Part shown: in pieces, positions 54,408 through 63,903 of the stretch | How positions within the stretch are numbered: the stretch's first letter is position 1 | Layout of the letters: every line of letters begins with the position of its first letter | Source: Ruegeria sp. R13_0 | Lineage (GTDB): Bacteria; Pseudomonadota; Alphaproteobacteria; Rhodobacterales; Rhodobacteraceae | Reading direction: 5' to 3' | NCBI RefSeq assembly: GCF_017743995.1 | Contig: NZ_JAGHRB010000007.1 | Location: forward strand, 186,001 to 250,000 | DNA: 64,000 bases | Notes under the pieces: generated by a model | Seen by the model: the letters and a program-made list of their open reading frames with translations, nothing else | The model's database searches: none | Told to the model about the DNA's origin: nothing | Position numbers and translations under genes: made by a program

Positions 54408-55310
54408 TCATGGCCTGACCATGGAGTGGTCTTGCTCGGCGCCGGTGACTGGGTGGACCATGGGCGTGACACGAACTTTCATTCCTGGTCGCAAGGTTAG
54501 GTCGGGGTTTTCCAGATCTGCCCACACGCGAATTTCGCCGCTGTTTTCATCGAACCAAACCGCCGATCCGGTGAGCCGAATTGCATCCGGCAGAACCTGA
54601 CCGATCTCCGTTTCAACACGAAACCGGCCGGAATTTGATAGCTCCTCTGAGCGTGTGTTGCCCGTGTTCAACCCCGAAACCCATTGGGGATAGGGAATCT
54701 CGAAAACAACGCGCAAGCGGTTCAGATTTACGAGTTGAAACAGAGGCGGGTCGCCCGAATTGAACTCGACCAGCGAACCCGGTCCAACACGCGGGTCTTC
54801 AACATGTCCTGAGATCGGCGCACGTATGAGCGTGTCCTCGTAGTTGGTTTGTGCGATCTCCAACTCGGTTTCCGCCAAGGCCCTTTCGGCCTCAGCCAAA
54901 GCCAGATTGGTTTCGGCGGCCAAAAGTGCAACTTCTGTTGCCGCTCCTCGCGTTGAGAGCTGGGCTGCGCGGTCCAATCTATCTCGGGCTTGAAGCAACA
55001 GAGCCTCGGCTTTGACTAACTCTGCATTCGCGGCATTGACCGCCAGTTTTTCCAGATCGTTTCTTAGCCGCAGCAATGGCGTGCCCGCTTCGACATAGTC
55101 ACCTTGCTCAACCAGCACTTCTTCGACGATGCCCTCCGCCCGGCTATAGACGTCCGACCGTTCGACTGCTTCGATACGGCCCTCAAAACCTGCGTCACCA
55201 GCAGATGCCTGCTCAGGTGCATGGGCCCAGAACAACGCCACAAGAACTGTGGCCGAAAGAACGGGCCATTGAGTGACCAAAGTCGATAGCATCACAAACA
55301 CTCTCATCAT
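54408..55310 (-). CDS. HlyD/RND-type periplasmic adaptor
   Basis: 300 residues. Hydrophobic N-terminus (anchor or signal), a biotinyl-lipoyl-like region ([35 protein letters not shown]), a hairpin helix at about 65-145 and a beta-barrel part. Membrane-fusion proteins link inner-membrane pumps to the outer membrane. The upstream gene is an MFS exporter overlapping by 4 bp, so it probably works with that, since no RND pump or outer-membrane channel gene is in view. Confidence 0.87.
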   Translation of the reverse strand: MMRVFVMLSTLVTQWPVLSATVLVALFWAHAPEQASAGDAGFEGRIEAVERSDVYSRAEGIVEEVLVEQGDYVEAGTPLLRLRNDLEKLAVNAANAELVKAEALLLQARDRLDRAAQLSTRGAATEVALLAAETNLALAEAERALAETELEIAQTNYEDTLIRAPISGHVEDPRVGPGSLVEFNSGDPPLFQLVNLNRLRVVFEIPYPQWVSGLNTGNTRSEELSNSGRFRVETEIGQVLPDAIRLTGSAVWFDENSGEIRVWADLENPDLTLRPGMKVRVTPMVHPVTGAEQDHSMVRP

Positions 55311-56917
55311 GGTGCGATCAGATGGCGAACGACGGGTCCGCTTTCGCGGGTGTCGAAGGCTGCGACGGTCCGTTGAAGGTCCTGATCCTGGTGTGACACA
55401 CGCTCATGCTGGGCCAGATGTTCTTCCCAGGAAGAAACCATGAACGCTTCGACCCATAGCTCAGGCTCTTCTGCACTTTGGAAAACGCGCCAGTCATAGG
55501 CTCCGTCGCGCCAGCGCTCGCCTGACCAGTCCTGAATGGCGGACAGAAACGCAGCTTCGTCCTCGGGTCGAATGCGATACTCGACTTCGACCATGACTGG
55601 ACCGCGGGATGCCAAGCCGTCTTCTTCAAGGGCAACCTCTGGTGCGGGCCAGTGCATAGAGGGCGTTAGGTCTAGATCTTCGCCCTGACCAAGCTGAAAC
55701 TTGCGCGTCAGGATCAAGCCGACGATCAGGCCGCCTGCTGCGATCAGCAAGGTGGTCGACACAGATGTTGCCGTGGCCACCTGACCCCAGAATGCTGATC
55801 CAAACGCCATTGAGCCGAAGAAGACCATTAGATTCACAGACAATCCTCGGGCCCTGACCCAGTTGGGCAGCGCGGTCTGCGCCGACACATTGAACGTGGT
55901 GAGAACGGCAATCCAGCTAAAGCCACCCAACAATGCGGCGATATAGGCCAGAGGAGGGGTTGTCGCCGTTGCAAGAATTGCCATGGCAACGGCAGTGCCG
56001 ATGGTGCCGCCTGCAGCTGTCGTGCTTGCATCAAGCTTCGCTCGGAACTGCGGAAGTGTCAAAGCACCCGCGACAGCCCCGGCACCGATCAAAGTCAGCA
56101 ACAAACCATACAGCGTCGCCCCGCCCCCTTCGATCGTCCGGACGACCAGCGGCAGCAGCGCCCAATAGGCAGAGGCAAAGATGAAGAAGGCAAAGGATCG
56201 GATCAACGTGGCCTTGAGCGGGCCGTTATGTGCGACGTGCCGCATGCCGGTCATCATCGCGTTGAAAACAGGCTGAGATGTCTTCGATACACTGCCGTCA
56301 TGCTTCCACAATAACAGAGCGCCAATGATCACGAGATAGCTGACTGCATTGACCGCAAAAGGCGCCGCCAAGCTGACCGATGCAATCAAAACGCCCGCCA
56401 AGGCAGGGCCGATCGCGCGGCTGATGTTGATGCCCATTGAATTCAGTGCGATGGCGGGCTGCAACGCGTCGCGCGGCACCAGAGTCGGCACGATCGCTTG
56501 CCAGGCCGGAGCCATGAAGGCGGTGCCAGTTCCGATGGCCAATGTGAAGAGGATCAGGAGCGTCGGTGTTACCAGTTCAAGCTGAACCAGCACGGTTAGC
56601 ACCGACACCAGTACCAGAAGCACCACGTTCACTGTGATCAACAGCTTACGTTTGTCCAACCGGTCCGCCAGCGTACCGGCGTATAAAGCGAAGATGAACA
56701 CAGGTAAGGTTGTTGCCGCCTGCACCAATGAGACGACTGCCGGGGATGAATTGAGCGTCGTCATCAGCCACCCCGCGCCCACATCATGCATCCAAGTGCC
56801 AACGTTAGAGATCAGGGTCGCGACCCAAAGAAGCGCAAACGCCCGATGTTTGAACGGGGCCCAAGCCGAGTTTGATGCCGCAGGTACAGGTTTTGCGATG
56901 CTACCACTGGATGACAT
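55307..56917 (-). CDS. MFS exporter with C-terminal monooxygenase-like domain
   Basis: 536 residues from 56917 (MSSSGSIAKP) with GAGGAG ahead; the longer frame overlaps the GNAT gene. About 11-12 helices of the MFS_3/enterobactin-exporter type, then about 110 soluble residues that resemble an antibiotic-biosynthesis-monooxygenase (ABM) dimeric fold (VMVEVEYRIRPEDEAAFL). It should expel a small compound. The domain fusion is known in this MFS group, its role unclear. Start overlaps the GNAT gene by 17 bp. Confidence 0.87.
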   Translation of the reverse strand: MSSSGSIAKPVPAASNSAWAPFKHRAFALLWVATLISNVGTWMHDVGAGWLMTTLNSSPAVVSLVQAATTLPVFIFALYAGTLADRLDKRKLLITVNVVLLVLVSVLTVLVQLELVTPTLLILFTLAIGTGTAFMAPAWQAIVPTLVPRDALQPAIALNSMGINISRAIGPALAGVLIASVSLAAPFAVNAVSYLVIIGALLLWKHDGSVSKTSQPVFNAMMTGMRHVAHNGPLKATLIRSFAFFIFASAYWALLPLVVRTIEGGGATLYGLLLTLIGAGAVAGALTLPQFRAKLDASTTAAGGTIGTAVAMAILATATTPPLAYIAALLGGFSWIAVLTTFNVSAQTALPNWVRARGLSVNLMVFFGSMAFGSAFWGQVATATSVSTTLLIAAGGLIVGLILTRKFQLGQGEDLDLTPSMHWPAPEVALEEDGLASRGPVMVEVEYRIRPEDEAAFLSAIQDWSGERWRDGAYDWRVFQSAEEPELWVEAFMVSSWEEHLAQHERVSHQDQDLQRTVAAFDTRESGPVVRHLIAP

Positions 56918-57209
56918 CTGCCAACTCCTCGCGGTTTTTTTCGGCGTAGGACCGCACAAACGGGCAAAGAGGCACAATGCGGAGACCCTTGTCGCGCGCG
57001 TCCGCCACAAGCTGCGCGGCCAAGGTCCGAGCCAAGCCGCGACCACGCAACTCTTCCGGGACAAACGTGTGGTCGGCGATAACGAGGCTAGGCGTGACTT
57101 TTGACAGCGTCAGTTCCGCCTCGCTCACGAACCCGGAAACTGAGGCACCGTACCGTGCTTTTGTATCGCTTTCGCTGTATGTGATTTTTAGCTTTTGGTC
57201 GTCCAACAT
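56901..57209 (-). CDS. GNAT-like acetyltransferase (YidJ type)
   Basis: 102 residues, small Gcn5-related fold with the acetyl-CoA loop VPEELRGRGLARTLAAQLV. Such short GNATs (N-acetyltransferase YjdJ-like) have unknown substrates. It lies in the middle of the operon, 24 bp after the amidohydrolase gene. Confidence 0.86.
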   Translation of the reverse strand: MLDDQKLKITYSESDTKARYGASVSGFVSEAELTLSKVTPSLVIADHTFVPEELRGRGLARTLAAQLVADARDKGLRIVPLCPFVRSYAEKNREELADVIQW

Positions 57210-57233
57210 TGGAAATCTCCTGAGGTCTTGCCG

Positions 57234-58967
57234 CTATTCAGCGGCAAGGCTGCCTTGGCTTTGCGTCGAAGCGCCGGGAGCGCCGAAAATTGGAATGGGT
57301 GACCAATCGGGAAGCTCCGGCAGAGGGGCAGGCGCATGCGCCGCAAATCGAGCCTTGGCATGCACGATCTTGCCGCCCGTCAGCGTCAGGTCGGCCTCGA
57401 TTTCGGTGATCTCATCCTCGGCGATCGAGAAATAATCCCGGTCGAGCACGGCGATATCCGCCCATTGCCCCGCCTTGATCTGACCTTTCTTGCCCGCTTC
57501 CCGGCTGAACCAAGCCCCGGCGGCGGTCCAGTGACGCAGCGCGTCATGCCGATCCAAACGGTTCGCCGCACGCCAGATGATGTCTCCGCCACGACCCTTG
57601 CCAGAAACGGCCCAGTGAATGGCCAACCACGGATTATACGAGGACACTCGCGTCGCATCCGTGCCGGCAGCTAGAGGCACACCCGAGGCCATCATCTTCT
57701 TGACCGGCATGACCTCGCGCAGGGCGTCTACACCATAGCGATCACGATAGGCTGTGGTCTGAAAAGCGATGCGGTTTTGATAGCTGATACCGCCGCCAAG
57801 CCGGGCAACCCACTCCATTGTGGATTCTGAGATCGTCTCGCCGTGATCGAAAATCCAATTCAGCTCTTCCAACCCTTTGTCGCGTCCGACCTCTTCAATA
57901 AGGCTCAGCAACCGGTGGGCGCTTTCCTCGTAGGTACAATGGAAACGGATCGGCCAGCGGTTTTCGAACAAAAACTCGAGTACTGGCCTGAGGTCCCCTT
58001 CCATCCGCTTGGGCAGATCGGGGCGCGGGTAGCTGAAATCTTCGAAATCATAGGCCGATGCGACCAGCATCTCGCCCGCGCCCACGCATTTCAGGTAGTC
58101 GTTGCCTTCGTCTGGTTTGACGATGTCATTCCAGCGTTTGAAGTCGTCCAGCTCAAACATCGGACGCTGCGCAAAAAGCTGATAGCCGATGCGCACGGTT
58201 TGCTCGCCGCGTTTGTTCAACTCGGTGATGACGCCGTAATCATCTGGATAGTTCAGGAACCCACCCGCGCAATCCAAAGCCGAGGTCAATCCAAGACCAT
58301 TCAACGCCTTGAAATAGTGCTTGGTCGAGGTGACCTGCTGTTCGAAATCCAGCTTGGGGGCCATATCCAGAAGGGCGTAAAGCGGTTGCGCGTTGGGGCG
58401 CGCCATCGCGAGACCAGTCGGGTTGCCCTGATTGTCCCTCTCCAGACGCCCTGAGACAAAGGGCTCGTAGAAGTGTTTGTCGATGCCGATTGCACGCAGG
58501 GCGGCTTTGTTCAGCCACGCCCGATCATAGAGGTGCAACACGTAGACAGGCACATCCGGCGCGACGGCATTGATCTCATCAATCGTGGGCAACCGCTTTT
58601 CGGCGAATTGATCAATGGACCAACCACCAACCACGCGGATCCACTGCCCGGCAGGAGTACGCTCTGCTTGCGCCTTCAGCATACGCAGACCGTCGGCAAG
58701 CGATGGGACGTGGTCCCAGCGCAGTTCCATGGCGAAGTTGTTGCCTTGTCGGATGATGTGCGTATGGCTGTCGATTAGACCGGGAATTACACGCTGGCCG
58801 CCCAGATCAATGGTTTCGGTTTCGGGGTCTGCAAGCCCGAGCATGTCCTTGTCAGTTCCAACGGCGGTGATCTGATCCCCTGAAATTGCCACGGCTGTTG
58901 CTTCGGGCCTGTCGGGATCCATTGTCGTGATCTTGCCGTTGAAGAGTATCTTGTCTGGGGCGGCCAT
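57234..58967 (-). CDS. YtcJ-like amidohydrolase
   Basis: 577 residues of the amidohydrolase superfamily, with the metal motif LIDSHTHIIRQG near residue 66, HCTYEESAH, FDHGETIS, and the late Asp in AGTDATRVSSY. Opening MAAPDKILFNGKITTMDPD is typical of YtcJ-type enzymes. It hydrolyses an unknown amide or ester. A hairpin at 59045-59085 lies between it and the upstream hydrolase gene (132-bp gap). Confidence 0.9.
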   Translation of the reverse strand: MAAPDKILFNGKITTMDPDRPEATAVAISGDQITAVGTDKDMLGLADPETETIDLGGQRVIPGLIDSHTHIIRQGNNFAMELRWDHVPSLADGLRMLKAQAERTPAGQWIRVVGGWSIDQFAEKRLPTIDEINAVAPDVPVYVLHLYDRAWLNKAALRAIGIDKHFYEPFVSGRLERDNQGNPTGLAMARPNAQPLYALLDMAPKLDFEQQVTSTKHYFKALNGLGLTSALDCAGGFLNYPDDYGVITELNKRGEQTVRIGYQLFAQRPMFELDDFKRWNDIVKPDEGNDYLKCVGAGEMLVASAYDFEDFSYPRPDLPKRMEGDLRPVLEFLFENRWPIRFHCTYEESAHRLLSLIEEVGRDKGLEELNWIFDHGETISESTMEWVARLGGGISYQNRIAFQTTAYRDRYGVDALREVMPVKKMMASGVPLAAGTDATRVSSYNPWLAIHWAVSGKGRGGDIIWRAANRLDRHDALRHWTAAGAWFSREAGKKGQIKAGQWADIAVLDRDYFSIAEDEITEIEADLTLTGGKIVHAKARFAAHAPAPLPELPDWSPIPIFGAPGASTQSQGSLAAE

Positions 58968-59044
58968 GGTGCAGATCCTTTGGCAAAACGTTAGGTGCCT
59001 GTGCCCACCGGAGGGGCACAGATTGAGAGAGGTTTGGAAATTCT

Positions 59045-59085
59045 CCCGCTCGGTTTCATGGGGAGGGATGAGGGGACCGAGCGGG
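59045..59085 (-). other. Long stem-loop between hydrolase and amidohydrolase genes
   Basis: CCCGCTCGGT and ACCGAGCGGG form a perfect 10-bp stem enclosing a 21-nt loop with a nested TCAT/ATGA pairing. It could set the relative amounts of the flanking messages. Confidence 0.55.
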
Positions 59086-59099
59086 CGCGGCGCGGCAGA

Positions 59100-59804
59100 C
59101 TACTCTGCGGCGACTTTACCGGCGGACACCGCTTCCAGCGTAGGGCCAGCGTGGCGGCTGCGCGATGGCGCCTTGTGAACCATCGTGTAAGCGTAATCGA
59201 CGCCCATGCCGTAAGCACCAGAGTGTTCACGAACCAAGTCCATGACAGCATCGTACGTGTCGCGGCGCGCCCAATCCCGCTGCCATTCCAGAAGAACCTG
59301 CTGCCAGGTCACAGGGACAACTCCGGCCTGAACCATCCGGTCCATCGCGTATTTGTGGGCATCAACCGACGTACCGCCCGACGCGTCAGCAACCATGTAA
59401 ATTTCGTAGTCCGTGTCGGCCATGCAGCTCAGCGCAAAGGTGATATTACAGACTTCGGTCCAAAGACCCGAGACAACGATTTTCTTGCGACCTTCCGCAG
59501 CTCCTCGTGCCAGTGCATCCCGGACTTTCTGATCGTCCCAGGAGTTCATGGAAGTACGTTCCAGCAAAGGCGCCTGAGGATTAACGTCCAAGAGTTCGGG
59601 ATAGGTATGCCCCGAAAAACTGTCCGTTTCGACTGTGGTGATGATAGTGGGCACGTCAAAGATCTTGGCGGCTTTGGCCAAGGCAACGGTGTTGTTCTTC
59701 AGCGTCTGACGATCAATCGACTGCACGCCGAACGCCATCTGCGGCTGATGATCGATGAAGATGATCTGGCTGTTCTCAGGTGTAAGGACTTCAAGTTTGG
59801 ACAT
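59100..59804 (-). CDS. Isochorismatase-family hydrolase (YcaC-like)
   Basis: 234 residues. Catalytic Asp in IFIDHQPQMAFG, cysteine in SGLWTEVCN, the usual layout of cysteine hydrolases, with a C-terminal tail of about 30 residues. Proteins like YcaC have unknown substrates. 30 bp after the XapX gene, in a long operon. Start at 59804 (MSKLEV). Confidence 0.9.
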   Translation of the reverse strand: MSKLEVLTPENSQIIFIDHQPQMAFGVQSIDRQTLKNNTVALAKAAKIFDVPTIITTVETDSFSGHTYPELLDVNPQAPLLERTSMNSWDDQKVRDALARGAAEGRKKIVVSGLWTEVCNITFALSCMADTDYEIYMVADASGGTSVDAHKYAMDRMVQAGVVPVTWQQVLLEWQRDWARRDTYDAVMDLVREHSGAYGMGVDYAYTMVHKAPSRSRHAGPTLEAVSAGKVAAE

Positions 59805-59834
59805 TTTTCATTCCTTTGTTGAGGTTAGATGGGG

Positions 59835-60089
59835 CTAAAGGGTTTTGGGTTTGGTTGGTTGGCTCGTCTCTTCCGCCTGCGTTACGGCGAAAGACTTAAG
59901 ATGCAGGGCCTGTGACACAGCGTCGGAATGACCCCGGATCCATTGCACCGCAGCTTCTCCGGCGAGCATGCCCAAGAGGCCCAAAAGCGCGATGATTGGT
60001 GGGGCGGGACTGCGGACTGCGATCAGGCCATAGATGACCCCAATCCCGAGGCCCGCTGCGAGCGATATGAGATATGGTTGCCAAGTCAC
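59835..60089 (-). CDS. XapX-domain small membrane protein
   Basis: 84 residues with two membrane helices (LISLAAGLGIGVIYGLIAV, PIIALLGLLGMLAGEA); the repeated small-residue pattern with G-I-Y-G-L and P-P-I-I fits the XapX domain. First gene of a minus-strand operon divergent from the LysR gene at 60372. Function unknown. Confidence 0.82.
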   Translation of the reverse strand: MTWQPYLISLAAGLGIGVIYGLIAVRSPAPPIIALLGLLGMLAGEAAVQWIRGHSDAVSQALHLKSFAVTQAEETSQPTKPKTL

Positions 60090-60371
60090 GTCCGGTCTCC
60101 TTGCAATTCTGGTTCGATTGAAATGACACTAGGGCCTTCTGAGCGAGCGACCCCGACATGGGTTCGGTGCTGACACCAACGGCATGAGGCTGCATGGCAC
60201 CCATACAGCCATCCGTTTTGCGTGCGTCCCCGCGGTGCTTTTTCGTGGATCTTGATCATTTCACTCAGTTCCAAGTTCTGTTGTTCATAGATGTGGGGTG
60301 TAGTTTGAACTCGACAAAGCAGAAGTTCTGCGGGTATGCATTAGTTAGGCTAAACTGTTTTCTGTATTGCC

Positions 60372-61346
60372 ATGCCGCTGTCCCGATTGCCTTCCTTGCT
60401 AAGTTTGCGCGCGTTTGAGGCCGCGGCGCGGCGCGGCTCGATCAAGGAAGCGGCTTATGAGCTTTCGGTTACACCGGGTGCGGTTAGCCAACAAATCAAG
60501 GCGCTGGAGGCCGACCTTGGGGTGGCTTTGTTTTTGCGAAAGACTCGCGCGATCCATCTGACACCCGAAGGGCAGCGCTTGCAGCCAACGATCAGCGAAG
60601 CGTTCTTGCAGATCCGTCAGGTGGTCGATGAGGTCCGACCCAAGAAGACGCCCAAACTGCGCATCAGTTCCAGCAACGCGCTGATCAGCAAGTGGCTTTT
60701 GCCCAGGCTGCACAAGTTCACCAAGGACCACCCCGACGTGCAGGTCCACATTGAATCCGAAAACCCTTTGGACCACAAAACTCACGCGACCGCCGATATC
60801 GAAATTCGATACAGCAGTGAACCGCCTAACGACCGATACACGGAGTTGCTTCACCGCGAGTTGATGCTGGTGGTCGCCAGCCCTGGTGTGCTCGATACAT
60901 TCGACATAAAGTCCCCTGACGACATCAAGGCCGCGCAGGTTCTGTACGATACAACGCCGATGCTGGACGGGTCGGTTCCCAGTTGGGTTCTTTGGAGCCA
61001 ACACGCCGGGCTTCCGAATGGAGTTGATCCTTCGAAAGCCATGCGGTTTGAAAGGCCTCCGGGTGGCCAGATTGTGGACGCTGCGATCGCAGGTGCGGGT
61101 GTCGCGCTCTGCGGGTCGCTGCTGGTCTATTCCGCGCTTTCGGACGGACGGCTTGTTTGTCCGTTCGGTCCGGTGGTGGAAACCGGGTTCAGCTATTTCA
61201 TATGTTGCCACCCGGGCCGGGAACGTGAAGAGCATATCCATGAGTTCATGTCCTGGGCGCGCAAAGAAGCCGCTGTCTTGTCTACGTTGAATGCACTGCG
61301 TGAACCTTCACCCGGTGCTGACATTACCGTTGAAGTGGGCGGCTAG
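60372..61346 (+). CDS. LysR-family regulator (GcvA-like)
   Basis: 324 residues. Winged helix-turn-helix (LPSLLSLRAFEAAARRGSIKEAAYELSVTPGAVSQQIKALE) and a C-terminal effector domain. Start ATG 60372; no good ribosome site, possibly leaderless. Faces the XapX operon over 282 bp. In that gap AGTT-AGGCTA-AACT is a possible binding site (about 60343-60356). Its 3' end overlaps the esterase gene on the other strand by 39 bp. Confidence 0.9.
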   Translation: MPLSRLPSLLSLRAFEAAARRGSIKEAAYELSVTPGAVSQQIKALEADLGVALFLRKTRAIHLTPEGQRLQPTISEAFLQIRQVVDEVRPKKTPKLRISSSNALISKWLLPRLHKFTKDHPDVQVHIESENPLDHKTHATADIEIRYSSEPPNDRYTELLHRELMLVVASPGVLDTFDIKSPDDIKAAQVLYDTTPMLDGSVPSWVLWSQHAGLPNGVDPSKAMRFERPPGGQIVDAAIAGAGVALCGSLLVYSALSDGRLVCPFGPVVETGFSYFICCHPGREREEHIHEFMSWARKEAAVLSTLNALREPSPGADITVEVGG

Positions 61347-61928
61347 AGCCGTCAGTTCAGAGTTTCGCAGCTCGTGTCCGCCTTCATGGACGTCCGAAGT
61401 GACCTCGGCACCATGATCAGAGAGCCAACTGATAAAGCGTTCCGTCATTGGCCATGGCGTGATTGGATCGCGTCGTCCGGCGGTCACTAGAACTTTCCGC
61501 CCCACCAGCTGAGGATGTGCGTTCGGCTCCCACGTGACCATCGGATGCAAAAGGCCGACCCGCTCAAACAGATCCGGGCGTTTGAGAAAGACCGCCGCCA
61601 GGATGTTTGCCCCGTTCGAATAGCCGAAGCCATAGACCGGATGACCGGGATGAGACGCGCGATGGGCTTCGATGAACGCAATCATCTTGTCCGTCGCACG
61701 GGCAAGGTCTTCCATGTCGTATACGCCCTCGGCCGTGCGGCGGAAGAACCGCGCGGCCCCCATTTCAGAGACATCGCCGCGCGGTGATACGATCCCGGCG
61801 CCAGCGACAAGATTGCCGGCCAGTTCAACAAGCTGATGCTCATCCCCTCCGGTGCCATGAAGGGCAAAGACCAGCGGACGGGCGGGTTGCGGCGCATGCA
61901 CAAGCGCCTGATAGAGATCTTTGGACAT
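61308..61928 (-). CDS. Alpha/beta-hydrolase, MhqD-like carboxylesterase
   Basis: 206 residues from 61928 (MSKDLYQALV), with AGAGG ahead; the ATG at 61946, overlapping the upstream stop, is an alternative. Phospholipase/carboxylesterase-type fold with LFALHGTGGDEH, the nucleophile in GFGYSNGANILA and later Asp and His. Pairing with a ring-cleaving dioxygenase mirrors MhqO/MhqD of Bacillus, linked to quinone stress. Confidence 0.88.
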   Translation of the reverse strand: MSKDLYQALVHAPQPARPLVFALHGTGGDEHQLVELAGNLVAGAGIVSPRGDVSEMGAARFFRRTAEGVYDMEDLARATDKMIAFIEAHRASHPGHPVYGFGYSNGANILAAVFLKRPDLFERVGLLHPMVTWEPNAHPQLVGRKVLVTAGRRDPITPWPMTERFISWLSDHGAEVTSDVHEGGHELRNSELTALAAHFNGNVSTG

Positions 61929-61942
61929 TTCAACCTCTGAAA

Positions 61943-62878
61943 TCATGATGCAAGTGGGGGCAGGAGACTCTCGATCTTGCTGCGATGTAGCTCGTAGCGG
62001 GTAGGCAGCTTGAGCGCCTCACCCAGATGGGCCGTGTCTTCGTCGCGGTCAAAACCGGGCTCGTTTGTGGCGATTTCGAACAGCACACCACCCGGCGTGC
62101 GGAAATAGATCGCCCAGAAATAGTCTCGGTCGATAACCGGCGTGACCTGATAGCCTGTATCCAGCAAAGCCTGCCGAACGCGCAGTTGCGCGGCACGGTC
62201 CTCGACGGCAAAAGCGATGTGATGAACGGACCCAGCGCCCTGACCAGCGGTCGGGGTGTCTGACGGCAGCTGCTGCAGATCAATCGTGTCCGCGGCGTTG
62301 CCCCCTTCGATCACATAGCGAGTGACGTCACCTTCGGTTTCGGCCTGCTGGTATCCCATGAAGGTCAGCAGTTCACCCGTCGCATCGACATCCTTCAGTG
62401 CGAACCGAGCGCCTCGGAACCCAAGAATCGCGGCCTCATCGGGAACACCGCCCTGAGTCCAGGCTGTCCGGCCTCGCGCATCAGACTCGACCAATGCAAA
62501 GCTATCGCCATCGGGGCCGTCAAAAGACAGACGCTTTTCTCCGAAGAGCGTGCCATCGGCCAGCCCAGTCACGCCCTCAGATGCAAGACGTTGTTTCCAG
62601 AATTCGACACCGCCTGTAGGGACGGCAAACTCTGTCACACCGACCTCTCCGGCACCCCTGCGTCCCTTTGGCATCTGACCAAAAGGAAAATAGGTCATGA
62701 CCGAACCTGGTGTTCCAACCTCGTCCCCGAAATAGAGGTGATACACCTCAGGCGCATCGAAATTGACCGTCTTTTTCACCCGGCGCATGCCAAGCGTGTT
62801 GGTGAAAAAAGCGTTGTTGGTGCTGGCGTCCGCAGCCATCGATGTGACGTGGTGCAGCCCTTTGATATCTTTGATCAT
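61943..62878 (-). CDS. VOC-type ring-cleaving dioxygenase (MhqO/LinE-like)
   Basis: 311 residues, two repeated vicinal-oxygen-chelate modules: GLHHVTSMAADA with the first His, SVHHIAFAVEDRA with the second, and GVLFEIATNEPGF with the Glu, the expected Fe(II) site of hydroquinone dioxygenases. It cleaves hydroquinone-type rings and could remove toxic quinols. Divergent from the LysR gene at 62992. Confidence 0.9.
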   Translation of the reverse strand: MIKDIKGLHHVTSMAADASTNNAFFTNTLGMRRVKKTVNFDAPEVYHLYFGDEVGTPGSVMTYFPFGQMPKGRRGAGEVGVTEFAVPTGGVEFWKQRLASEGVTGLADGTLFGEKRLSFDGPDGDSFALVESDARGRTAWTQGGVPDEAAILGFRGARFALKDVDATGELLTFMGYQQAETEGDVTRYVIEGGNAADTIDLQQLPSDTPTAGQGAGSVHHIAFAVEDRAAQLRVRQALLDTGYQVTPVIDRDYFWAIYFRTPGGVLFEIATNEPGFDRDEDTAHLGEALKLPTRYELHRSKIESLLPPLAS

Positions 62879-62923
62879 GTTCCGCTCCTGGGAGAGTGTT
62901 CAACTTGCATCAAAGATGGCGCG

Positions 62924-62968
62924 TCTATTATTGAAGTAAATAGACAATTATGTTGCTTTATTATTGTC
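62924..62968. promoter_or_regulatory. Palindromic sites between mhqO-like and LysR genes
   Basis: TCTATT-N9-AATAGA (62924-62944) and, overlapping it, GACAAT-N14-ATTGTC (62943-62968) lie in the 113-bp divergent intergenic region. The first has the length typical of LysR-type recognition sites. The region is AT-rich and should hold both promoters. Confidence 0.55.
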
Positions 62969-62991
62969 AAAAACGGAATTATGGAGCTGAC

Positions 62992-63903
62992 ATGATTGAG
63001 CTTAAGCCCATCCGCGTCCTGCGCGCCGTATCAGACTTGAAAAGCTTTTCACTGGCAGCGCGAGAACTCAACATTGCGCCTGCGTCGGTGACACGCATCG
63101 TTGCACAGCTTGAAAAGGATTTCGGCACCCAACTGCTGCTTCGCACGACACGGAAAGTTTCACTGACCAGCGCAGGCGCAACCGTTCTTGCGCGATATCG
63201 ACCGCTTCTGGAAGGGTTTGACGAGGTCACGCGCAGTCTTCAACGGGCCAATCAACCCGACAAAGGCCACCTTCGCTTGACCGCACCTGTTTCACTCGGC
63301 GTTGCCTTGTTGCCGCAAGTGATTTCAGGGTTTCGGCTGGCTTTTCCAAACATCTCTGTCGAAATCAATTTCACCGACACGCTGCTCGATGTGATCGAAG
63401 AAAACTGCGACCTTGCTGTGCGCGTCTCTGGCCCACCGACGGACAAATCGACGATTTGGCGCAAACTGTGCGAGGTCCCTCGGCACATGATAGCTGCGCC
63501 GTCGTTGTTTGAGAGAATGCCCAATGCTGATCATCCGCGCGATCTGAACCCAGATTTTTTGATGTCTTATGATGCACAAGGCCGCCCCGAAACATGGGAT
63601 TTCTCTGGTGCAGGAGGTGACGTTTCGATTCAAGCAGGCAGTAAAGTAATCTCGAACAATGGAGACTTCCTCCTCGCTCTCGCGATCGCAGGAGAAGGCG
63701 TATGTGTTCTGCCGGACTTCATTACCGACAAGGGATTGGCAAACGGAGATGTCCTGCAGGTCATGCCAAACTGGCCGGTCACTTCCTTGTGGCTAACCCT
63801 GTACTACCCACCCTACGAACAACTGCCTCCGATCGTTGGAACGTTTGCCGAGTACTTTGAATCGTTTGTGCAAGACCACCCGAACCTGGAAACAAGAGTG
63901 TAG
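62992..63903 (+). CDS. LysR-family regulator divergent from the mhqO-like gene
   Basis: 303 residues from 62992 (MIELKPIRVLRAVSD) after GGAGCTG; the ORF's earlier start is in AT-rich promoter DNA. Winged helix-turn-helix (ELNIAPASVTRIVAQLEKDFG) and effector domain (VSLGVALLPQVISGF). Probably controls the mhqO/mhqD-like pair, with quinols as likely signal; inferred. Confidence 0.91.
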   Translation: MIELKPIRVLRAVSDLKSFSLAARELNIAPASVTRIVAQLEKDFGTQLLLRTTRKVSLTSAGATVLARYRPLLEGFDEVTRSLQRANQPDKGHLRLTAPVSLGVALLPQVISGFRLAFPNISVEINFTDTLLDVIEENCDLAVRVSGPPTDKSTIWRKLCEVPRHMIAAPSLFERMPNADHPRDLNPDFLMSYDAQGRPETWDFSGAGGDVSIQAGSKVISNNGDFLLALAIAGEGVCVLPDFITDKGLANGDVLQVMPNWPVTSLWLTLYYPPYEQLPPIVGTFAEYFESFVQDHPNLETRV

